Assembly: GCA_024305405.1 (NCBI GenBank)
Contig: JAKNDB010000068.1
Location: 6,315,501 to 6,379,500, forward strand
DNA from: Dirofilaria immitis
Lineage: Eukaryota > Nematoda > Chromadorea > Rhabditida > Onchocercidae
Direction: 5' to 3'
Length of the DNA: 64,000 nucleotides
Each line of letters opens with the position of its first letter. The stretch's first letter is position 1. Position numbers and translations under genes: made by a program. The notes below the pieces were generated by a model. That model was not told the DNA's origin and did not search any database. It was given only the letters and a program-made list of their open reading frames with translations. Positions 50,825 to 61,605 of the stretch are shown piece by piece.

Positions 50825-53800
50825 TTAATTCAAGAAATCTTTGGAAGAAAATTTCCATTTATTAAGCTTCCACTTTTTTTTTGATTTTTGAGATCTGAAA
50901 TACTCGCGATATTCCTGTATTGCTCGAAGTAACAAATCTTCAGATCTTCCTGTTCGCCATTCATTCACTTGAGATTGATTTGTTTCATTCGTTTTTAAAC
51001 TTTGATGAAGCGATTCCTTAAAAACTTATTTTAATCACTATACTATGTTTTATGGTGGACTTTTCTTTAATTAATAAGAAAGAAAATCGACGTATGGAAC
51101 TTACTGTTTCAGTTTTTTGAAAGAAAGATTGCTCAGGCGAATCGATATTTTCTGAAGTTTCTATTGACCGATTCAAAGCTAAGAATAAAACATTATATGA
51201 ATATCCAATAAGGATTTGGGAATATTAGTCTGTGTTTTTTGAAATTTCCAGAAAAAATTTGATTCAGTCTGCGAGCAAAAATTAAGAACAGATTTCAGAT
51301 GAGGATCATTTTGAAAATCAAAACTGCTATATCTTTTTTAAACATTATCTTGTCTTTCTGTAATATTAAATCTTCCCATGATGCAAATCATACTAAACTC
51401 TAATTCACTTACAAGTACATTTTTGATTGTTTGAGCATACTTTGGATCGATATTGCTTCTTCAATCGACATTCGTAAGACAAATCTTTCTTGTTACAGAT
51501 AATATCTCTGAAATGAAATGAAATCAGCGAAGATAAAAGACAGTCTATAACTATCAGACACCTCTGATATATTACAAATTAGACATATCGTTAGATGCGC
51601 AATGTCTGTGTTATTGAACTGAACGAAATTTATGGTACCCATATAAAACGTCTTACCTAATTCAGTCTATAATCACATTTATAAGAATTTATAAATGTTT
51701 TTAAAGGGTCGCACAAATCGTTAAATATCGATAGTCTTTCTCTTCCTCTCAAATAAAACAGTAAGCTAAAAGAATAATCAAAAACTTTTCGAAATAATTA
51801 ATAAAAATGTCCAGGAAAATTCGATTTTAGAATCTTTTCTTCTCGGTAAAACAAATATTTCCAAAAAGCATATTAAATTATTAGCAAGTTATGATAACTC
51901 GCATGAAATTGTCCTATAAAGAAAAACAAAAGACAAAAACTTACGTTGTATTTAGTATTGGAACGGTAACTTCGACTGAGATATCATCTCTAGTAGGACA
52001 TTTATTTTCAGGTGAGCACTCATTTCGTTTCTTTTCAATCGATCTGACTTCTGTAGTGCTTTGTTCATCTGTAATTTTACTTTTTTCATCATGTTAGAGA
52101 TCGAATTTGACAACGTTCTCACAGTATTTGTATTTTCCATGTTTACATCATGTACGTGTTTTTTATTGTTTTTAATCTTGCCTCATTTTCCTTATTTATT
52201 CATTATTCGTTGATGACTTACCTATTGTTTTATTTGATTGATTCATTACTGCTGAGAGTTTAGGATCTATCGTTGTTAAAGAAGATATCTTCGAAGATGA
52301 AGGTGAAGGTAAATTTACCGACGTCCTCAGAAATGGAGGTAAGGTCACGATTGAAGTTTTTGAAAATTGCAAAACTGTGTCATTTTTTTAATTTGAATAA
52401 AAACTTCTTGTTTTTCTGAGAAACCGTAATATTGCTTTGATTTTCGGAATTCTCAGCCGTAGATGTCTGATTTATTTCATAAAGTGTTGCATTCAGAATG
52501 TCACTTAATATTTTGTCGAAAAGTTCATCTTCCCCACTACTGTTTGGCATTTCTTGATTTTTGGTATTCATAATTTGCATTTGCGTTTGCTTCGAAGATG
52601 AGTTGTATAATTTTAATAGCTGAGAACCAATCCTTTGTGAATATATTTGCTGACCGTATTCATTCGTGTTATTTTCCGTTGAAAACATTGAATTCGCTTT
52701 CAAAAATTTATCATCTTTTGACTGTTTATTTAGTAATATATGTACTGGTAACTCAGATTTATTCACCGATTTGCCTTCTTCCAGTTGCATTGCTTCGTGT
52801 GATGATAATCTGTTTTCGTTTGCTTTAGCAATTATTTTTTCAAATCCATAGAGTCCCGGCCGCTATAAATTGATTTATCATATTTATCCGTCAGATTGAT
52901 TGACTTTCCATTGGACAGTTGAGTAGAGTTAAATTTGCTTGCAGATTCCTGCTGTAATGACCCATTGGAATTTATATATTTTGTAGAAACTTTTTCGTCA
53001 AACAATTCGCTAGATTCTTCATCTTCTTCAGCTTCGGGAATCATTTCAATAGATTCATCATTACTATATTCGAAATACATTTTATGGCTAACAGATGATG
53101 ATTTGTTTTCCATCTTCAACAAACTGTTCTCATTCTCAACATCACGTGACAATGACGGAGTTGTTTCGTGTTCTAATGATTCGGTTCTGCTTAAAGACTT
53201 ATTCTGTAACTTTCGTCTTCGTTTCTCCTGATTTTTGGATTGCAGATTAGATTTTGCTTTTTAAATTCTCCTGGAACTTTCTGTAGCGATCCAATAATAA
53301 TAGTTTCATTTGATCTTTGTGCTCGTATATTGCATTTGTATTCCTTTGTTTGATTCTGATGTTCGTCCGAGTTAAAGGAATTCGTTTGATTTTCTGATGT
53401 GCAGTCATTTTCATCCACAATTCCAGAATTCTCTTGATCCTTTTCTTCTTCATCATGAAGATTGCTTTCTTCAGATGAATGTTCAAATCCCTCACGACTT
53501 TTTGCGTTAAAACTTATCATTTTTGCTTCTTTTTCTTCTTTTTAATTTTTTCTTCGTCAAGCTGCAGAAAAGGTGTATCAAATAATTCACTAAACTTTTT
53601 CGACGGTACTGTTTCATATTCTGACGAATCGATAGGTGTGTGAACGATCAAATTCTTTTCGTTACGACTATTCTTATAAATTACCTCGTTCCTATCTTCC
53701 TTTATTTTCGATTTTTTATTAGTCGTCGAATTGAAGACCGAGATCTCGGAAACATTTTCCATTTTCTGGTTTTCATTTTTTCAATGTTTGAAGTGCTGTT

Positions 53801-56800
53801 GTCTGCAATCCGACTCAAATGTTTAGTAATATTGATACCTTTCAGGGACTTTTCAAAATTTCTGCTTGTTTTTCGTTGCTTTCTTTAACCGCTTTAGTTA
53901 TCTTTTTGATGGTTTTTGTAGAAAATCAAAAATTTTTCAAATTTTTCATATAAACTGTGTTTGCACTATTACTAAGCGCTTCATTCTGATCTCCAGCATA
54001 TCCATTCCTATCAGATATTGCATCATTTTTAATTGGTCTTCATTTTTTATAACTGACCTAAGTTTATGATCGCTCTGCATCGTTTCTTGGATAAGTGGTG
54101 AGCCATTATCATCAGAAACTGAATTTTCCCAAGTTTCAATTCTATCTTTTCTGTCTTCTCGTCTTTTGTTGTCGTCTAACATTTCGGAAATCAATTTGGC
54201 TCCATCAGAAATAAACTTTTGGTAGTTATTATTCGATTTCATAAATTTAGGTACAGCGGTAACTACTGTACTGAAATATATGCTGCTTGCATTAGTTGCA
54301 GTCAGTTCTCGTATGCCTGGTTGTAAATCAACATTAATCACCAATTTCTTGTCAATTTCTAAATCTGAAAGTGATTAAATTAATATAAGTTTATTAGCTC
54401 GATTTGATACAGATATTTTCTTTGCGAAACAAAAAGTAAGAAATATCCTCGTAGGCAATGTTAAAATAAGTTGCCATGCAAGAATAAGTTAATAAAATGT
54501 TTCACTATCATTATCTACTGCTTGTATAATTGTGTAAAAAGCTTGAAATAAGCGAAATATAAGTAAAACATAACCGGAACGACGTTTCCTTTGCCTGGGT
54601 GGTTGCTGATTATGTGGTTTTTAGGAGATCTGAAAATGATCAAAGTTGGCAGAGATGTTGCAGCATTAGTAGTTGTAGAATACTGTTCTTCGGAATCATT
54701 CTGTATTGTTCGGAGATGAATTTTATCAGCAATTAAGTTTTGCAATGACACAAATTCGACTGGATCGATGTGAGCGTTCTGAAAATAAATACTTTATGAA
54801 GAGATGTAATTACGAATAATAAAAGTTTATTTTCAGCATAAATGAATCCGTTTAGAAATTATTTTTGCAGTTTATTGTTTTTAATTTTTATCTTTTTCAA
54901 ATTTACTTTATTGACATCCACTTTGCTAAAAATTTTCTTCAAAACAGATTTTTCAATTGTTTCTCATATCCTTGTAATAATTCAGTGAACGATACTGCTT
55001 CATCACCATTCCGATCGAGACCCTAAATATCTATGAATTACAAGGCAAACTTGAGGTCCTTAACATGGATTATAAATTACTTTAAAAAATTTTAAGTAAC
55101 CTTCGCAATAAATATTCATTTGCATTTTCTTAGCTACTATTTTCAATTGAACGATATTGGTATTAAAAGGTAATTTAACTGAATATCCAGTGAGCTTTTG
55201 AGTTTAATTGGATGTATAAAAACTTACGGATAATTTATTCAGTGCAGCAATAGCAGCTTTTTCCCGTAATTTAGTGAGGAAATCGATTAACTCTAATTCA
55301 TTTATCTAAAAGTAATTTGTATTTCTAAAACATCATGCCACTTGAATTCCAGCATTATATTATTCATTAGCATTTAATTGATTTATCGATATTTAATTTA
55401 TATCTTTTGGATTTTCAGGTCTTTGCGTTTAGATATATCACATTTCCAAAATTTCTAAATTTCTGCAAACTTTAAGTTTAAAATACTGAAGGGATATTTA
55501 AAGATGTACAGTATGATCGGCCCGATGGCTTACATCCTCAAAAACAGTTGTTGCGTAACTGGGTTCAATACCGTAACGTAAACTGGCCAGCATCTGCGCT
55601 TCTTGAATGTTCAGTCGATAATCTCCATCAGTGTCATAAATCTGAATTAAGATAATGATGAATGTAAAAATTAAGTTTTAAAAGTTCAATGTGCAATCTT
55701 TCCAGATTTGCCACGGCCATCAAAAAATAGTTTAGACGGATGAGATAAGAAAGTCCGCTGATTGTAATGATTTATTTTATTTTTCAGCATTACTGATTTC
55801 GAATAGGATGAACTTTCGTTGTGCAAGAATTGCTCGGTTAACTATGATGAAATTAAGCATATATTACCTTATCGTATGTAGATTTCCTCATTTTTATATA
55901 TTTCAAAGATCTTTGACCTCTAGAATCTTGTTATATACCTATCTGTTACTTTTAACAGACATCATGAACGGTTGTCTTGATTGACAAACCTTCAGTAGTT
56001 CTTTTGCTTCTTTCAATGCCAATAATCTGCTGCAATGAAGTGCTTCGACCAATTCACTAGATGTCAAATATTTATCCTTATCGACATCACTTTCCCGAAA
56101 ACAACCATTTACATCTGTCGTTGGTAAGCCGTGCTCCATGTAAATGGATTCGAGTAGTTCCATTTCATTCATTCGGCCATCGCCATCCATATCATGATCC
56201 TGAATATTTAATAAGTAGGATATTATAACTTTAGCAAATACAACTTTATATTTTTCTCGGGAATCCACAAATCTGGCACGATATTCATGAACTATTAATT
56301 ATTTTTGATGAATTTTTAAGAAACATATATTAAATTCCAAATTGCTGCCTTAAATTAAATTTAATCCAAAATAATATCACCTCTAACCAACGCGAGGTAG
56401 CTTGTGCAACATTTCTTCGAATGAGTCTGACAGCTGCAATAATCTCAGTGCGATCAATGAACTTATCACCACTACGATCTGCTTTCCGGAAAATATTCTA
56501 AGAAACGGAAAAATCTTAAAGTTCCTAAGAGAAAACAACAAAAACGTATTTCTGGTTTTTAAAATAACAAAAACGTATTTCTGGACTGGTTTTTATTGTA
56601 TTCTAAATGGGACGCAAATAATAAAAAGATAAAATTAACTTTGGAAAAACATAAAACAAAGAATACTAAGATTCTTGAGAAATGAAAATCAAGGGATGAT
56701 TAAGAATGATCAAGTTATTACATCGCTGATTGCTGGAGGAAGCTTGTGATCCATATACGCTACTGTCCTCAATTCTCGATTATCAACTTTTCCATCTTTC

Positions 56801-57971
56801 GTTAAGTCATAATGAGTCATATATCGATTTGCTTGAAACAAAATTTATATTTGAATTTAAAAACAATGAATGAATACCGAAAGGTAGCGAAGAAGATATA
56901 AAAGACAGAGTACTCTTCTTACGATGAATTATTCAATAAAGAGTATGAAGGAAATTAATTTCAGTTTCTTTGTGTTTCTGCGTATCAATCATCTCGGGAT
57001 TTACAAATAGAATGATCTTTACGTCAGATTCCACATAAATTCTAAATAAAGTTAAATTTATTGCTCACGTGTGCTAAGAGTAGCAGTGCTGAATAATATG
57101 CTGGCTGTGGTAAATAATATCCATAATCGAGACGCTTGCATATCTGAAAACTATCTTACTGATAAAATTCCGACTAAACTTATGCTATCCTTTATCTTTC
57201 AGTTCACCTTTAAAACTGTAATTGTCATTAATTCCATTTCTGAAGTTCGAAACGTTACATATTAAATCTACTAGTCGATTTTCAAATTCATAATTTTTAT
57301 TTTTCAAGCACATGGGAACCGTTTGAAGAAACTTGTTCGGTATCTTGATTTATTTTTTTGTACGATAGCAACATTGGACTACAAATAGCTGGATTTTTTC
57401 GGATAATATATCTTCTATTTACAAAATAATCAAAACGAAAACAAATTTCTAGGAGTTATCATTTCAGTAAGACGAAAACGTAAGATGATCTGAATGATTT
57501 CGAATATAGAATGATCCTGTCTTCTAGAACATTAAAGGAAGGTGTTATCAGCAAAACTGACATATTCAGATGAGCTCAATTTCGCTCCATTTACCCGTGT
57601 TATGTGTCCCACATTAGTTTCATAAATTTTTAAAAGAGTAGTAAAAAATTAACGTAAAAATTTTTGGGTCAAGATCGCAATGACAGCGTATATTTTCTCT
57701 TTAATGAACATCTCTGAAAGATACATAACTGTATTGCTATCAGCGCACGGCCTAAATCTTTTCACTATATAAAAGATATATCATCTAAGAGCGGTACTTC
57801 AATTAAACAGAATTATTTCTCATTGTTTTGCCACTTCTTCTACTTACTTTATATGAAGAAAAATTGAACTTTTACTCACGTCTTAAAAGGACTGACATGG
57901 AAATAGAGCAGTTGTAGTAAACAAATATAGCGTAATATTAATATAACCTTCGACATGTTAAGTACTGACAT
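50825..57971 (-). CDS. large secreted multi-EF-hand protein with furin-type site and long polar tail
   Basis: Exons: 57880-57971, 56722-56831, 56381-56497, 55990-56199, 55534-55641, 55228-55305, 54907-55022, 54575-54778, 52222-54364, 51955-52176, 51413-51507, 51105-51178, 50825-51016; about 1,250 residues. Exon 1 is a signal peptide (MSKVILILRYICLLQLLYF). Seven canonical EF loops follow: DLTKDGKVDNRE, DRSGDKFIDRTE, DMDGDGRMNEME, DVDKDKYLTSSE, DTDGDYRLNIQE, DRNGDEAVSFTE and DVNKNAHIDPVE; exon 6 (INELELIDF) looks like a half EF hand. Exon 8 ends in a proprotein-convertase-like RQRKRR. The remaining two-thirds is low-complexity Ser/Asn/Glu/Lys sequence, with a small Cys cluster near 51413-52000 (NECSPENKCP, IICNKKD, YECRLKK). 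About a dozen one-base frame breaks lie at A runs. Those in exons 7 and 8 are proved by phase: the seventh EF loop spans their junction. Phase between exons 1 and 2 is unresolved, so another exon may be missing. The EF array recalls secretory-pathway CREC proteins, but the tail does not. Confidence 0.7.
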
Positions 57972-58590
57972 CTTATATTCTGTACAGTATATTCTTCATA
58001 ATGCGTGATACGACGATACAGTTAAACTAGCAGGCTGTGCGACACTTGCGAGTTATAACAAAGCCGTATTGTCTGTATGGGATGCACTCTATAATATACT
58101 TATGAAGGTTGTTGAATATCTGAAAAATACCCGAATAATCGAAATACTCGAAGATCGAGATTTAACTTTTCAATTACCTGTCGACGCGAAAACAATGTGC
58201 AAATATTAATGTTAGATAAAGAATGACTTTTTATCACATCCTGCCCAATGACTCAAAAATTTGATTCGCATAAAAAATGGGAATAAAATTTTATTTTGAA
58301 TTTTAAATTCATCTTTGAAAAATATATTTCTGTCTGCATAACATTCGAGATAGAAATAATGTTTATACAATGAAATGAAAGCATCGAGAAATAAGTGCTA
58401 TCCATCAACAAAACGTTTTCTAGACCGAATAACACTATGATATAGAAATGCGATAGTGATCAAGGAATGATCGGCAAACAAGTATGTGCTATTAATAATA
58501 ATGTTTGCGCAAAAATGGAATAATTGTATTAATAATTAGAAAGTCCAAAAAAATCAAAATGAGGTATGAATTGGAGATTCAAGGTAGCGT
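57972..58590. other. spacer between the GMF and EF-hand genes
   Basis: About 620 bp between two genes on the same strand. On the minus strand an ACTGTACAG site 11 bases upstream of the EF-hand start codon could serve as a trans-splice acceptor. Nothing else is seen. Confidence 0.4.
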
Positions 58591-60198
58591 CTATAATTTT
58601 GATTCCAACAACTCTTTTGTTAATTCATCTGATTCTCGAATCTCCAAATTCTGAAAAGGAAGCATTATGACAGTGTTCTACTTGTCAAATTTTAATAAGG
58701 CATATTTGAACAAACCCAACCTACAAATTTAACTGGTTCTACTTTGTTCTAATATAAAAACTTTAATTAAGAACGTATCCATGATGAGTAATATAGACAT
58801 AAGAGCAGGAAAAAATCCATAGAAAAACTTGACATTTATTTCTATATTTGTATTCTCAGATCTTATTCTACCAAAATTTAAATACATTCAGAGTAAAGGA
58901 AAAATTCAAAAATATGGCCGTACAAATATATATATGAAAGCAATGAATTTCAATACATCCAAAAATATATTCTTTCCGAAATAACTCATGTACCCAATTA
59001 CCAATAAATTGATACAATGTTCATCTACTGAAATATCGTATCACTTTAAGAGTGAAAAACGATTAATCAGAAGAAACGAAATACCTTATTGAGTTCACAT
59101 TCTTTCGCTAAATTATTTCTACTACCAGCATACATCATTTGCAACTGTGGGTTACATCCTGAAAAGATTCAATTAATTAAGATCTATAAATTGTTCTACT
59201 GAAATACATTTCAGAAGAGATGGATTAAATATTTAAGAGATGGAATTTACCAAAAAGAAAACAGAAGCGTCAAATAAAGTGACCAGTCCTCACCTCTTTC
59301 ACCTTCACCATCAACTGATAATCTTTTACTGATGATTAGACAAACCTGATGGACTGTAGAGGATGAGGCAGAGTGGGTATGAAAGGCGTCCATCATCGTG
59401 TGCGCGCTCATAGCTTATTACAATATACCGTGGCTGTTGCACTGGTAACTCATTACCGATCATATTCGGATCACAGTCCTGAAGAAAATCTCATTCTGCA
59501 GCACTATCTAAAAAATTCCGAAGCTAACCTGGAGTTTACTATTTTTTGAAAGACCATTCAACGAAAAAAGAAGTACCTCAAGTTTGTGATCCAACACAAT
59601 GAGCTGCTTCGCAGGATCGATTTTACTGCAAACTCACTTCATGATCAAAACAAAAACAATGAAAAAACTGTCGAGTATAGACGTTTTAAACCTAAATTAT
59701 CGTCAAATTTCGTTACGAAAAGATTATTTACGTCCAAGTTTAAAACCATATTTTAAAAAGTTGCTAGCTTAAATCAAAAGGTTTTATTAATTCCAAATTC
59801 AGGAAATTTTTTAAATGAAATAAAAGTGTACATATTAAAGCATTTGTTGATCGCTTTCTGCTGAATCGAAATCGCTCTAATTCATCTTTTACATCTGTCG
59901 GTATCGCACATATTTTTAGTGCACCGGTCTGAAATATAGTCTGGCTAAACTGGAAAACATGTAACGTGCAAAAGGCAATAGAATGAGTTCAATTATAAAA
60001 ACAATTTTCAAAGTTTCTATCCTCACTCTTATACTCACTGCTGTGTATTACGGTGACAACAATAAAATTTGGAAATTTGATATTACATCAGCGAAAAATT
60101 AATTTCTACTTACGTAATTAATTAATTTATATCGGTGATGATGGAAACTCTCTGAATAAAGTTTGAAAAAGTGGAAATTTCTATGAAGCACAAACCAT
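58591..60198 (-). CDS. GMF: glia maturation factor (ADF-H domain, Arp2/3 debranching)
   Basis: GMF is an ADF/cofilin-fold protein that binds Arp2/3 and prunes actin branches. Exons: 60196-60198, 59832-59928, 59577-59625, 59346-59478, 59085-59158, 58591-58650. The match runs over the whole family: LKICAIPTDVKDELERFRF, KIDPAKQLIVLDHKLE, NELPVQQPRYIVISYERAHD, DDGRLSYPLCLILYSPSG, CNPQLQMMYAGSRNNL and LEIRESDELTKELLESKL. The restored length is 138 residues (human about 142). One frame break is evident at the T run 59621-59624: an extra base gives LKID where the family has MKID and makes the phases agree. The first coding exon is inferred as a bare ATG, preceded by TCGTTCAG and followed by donor GTTTGT; this fits phase exactly but needs a transcript to prove it. 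Confidence 0.92.
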
Positions 60199-60207
60199 GA
60201 CTGAACG
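60199..60207 (-). promoter_or_regulatory. possible trans-splice acceptor before the one-codon first exon of GMF
   Basis: ATCGTTCAG on the minus strand ends two bases before the inferred ATG at 60198. The exon would be only TCATG plus the spliced leader. Confidence 0.4.
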
Positions 60208-60422
60208 ATAAAATAGCAGCACTCTTTGACCAATTCTTATATCTCTAAAATGTTTATATTAATTTACATAATATTTTTATAATATTTGAAACGCAGGGAA
60301 GTCCGGCGAAATTAAAATATTCAGCTCGAGAAATCTTCTAATGATCATTATTGTGCATATTCATATTCTTTTGCATGCTTCCTTCATACAGCTTTAGGCT
60401 AACAATTCCAATTTATAAATAA

Positions 60423-60477
<55 letters not shown>

Positions 60478-61605
60478 CCATTAACCATCTGTTCACTCCA
60501 TTTCTTCAACTTATCCAGTCCATTGAAATCTATCAAATAGGATGAGAATATTATTTTTAGATCATTACTTCAACTACCTTTACCTGATTGTTTAATTGTT
60601 TGAATATCTAAGCCAAAAGACAAAAACCCACCCTACACAATAATGTTGCAACAATCCCCATGATAGAACTTCTTAAATTTTATTCTTCAAAAATTGCTTA
60701 TTAAAATTTTTTCCAAGCAAAGACAGCTTTTTCAAAAATGAAGATATTTTACGTGAGAAAAGACTAATTCCATTGGTACATGACAAATTAATTTTTCCAC
60801 TCACTCCAATCAATTTTACTAACATTTGTACACAACAAAAAACTGAAATCGAAACTGTGAGAACCTGTTTTTAAGGTAACATAAAAAAATTAACACGGAA
60901 GTAACAGCAGACAATCATCCTGATTTTTATCAGTAGCCATCGAAATAACAAAAGACGGATGATAAAATCTACATTTGAATCAGTAGTTCACCTAAACCTT
61001 ATGTTTTATCCTCGATATCTTCATCAATCATTATCATCGCATCTTTAATAACTATATTTTTAATTCGAATCTAATTAATTATTATTATTCAAGCTCGTAT
61101 TGCATAAAAATTTCTTTCTCGTCCTTTCAGAAAGGAAAAGAAAATAAAACTTCATTATAATCACTTTACATAAAAGAAAAAGTAGAGATTAGGTAATACA
61201 TATTTAATTCATTAAAGCAGGACAAACAATAAAGTTTAGAGAAGTATGAAAATGATTATATAATTTAAAAATGAATACCAGTAATAACAAATGATATTTC
61301 TGTAGCATTCTAATGAATATGATTTTTCACAATACATAATTTAAATCTAAGATTCAGTTAAATGTTAAATGCATTTTAAGCATAACAGGATGAAAATAAT
61401 TGCTAATACTTTACTTAACTATGGAAGAGAGAGATACGAAATGGCACATTGCAATAAATAGGTTGTACATAAACTATAAATTATTAACAAACAATCAGTA
61501 ATTCTTAACATGAAAGACTATTAATGATAAAATAGGTCAACTAATTTTGTATGGAAAAAGGAAAAAACAATGCAAAATATTCAAAAACATAATACTGCAT
61601 TATAT
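60208..61605. other. spacer between FBXO42 and GMF
   Basis: AT-rich, containing the TA microsatellite and the presumed 3' UTR of FBXO42. No exon is seen on either strand. Confidence 0.55.
60426..60475. repeat. (TA)n microsatellite, 25 copies
   Basis: A pure dinucleotide array in the spacer between GMF and FBXO42. Confidence 0.95.
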
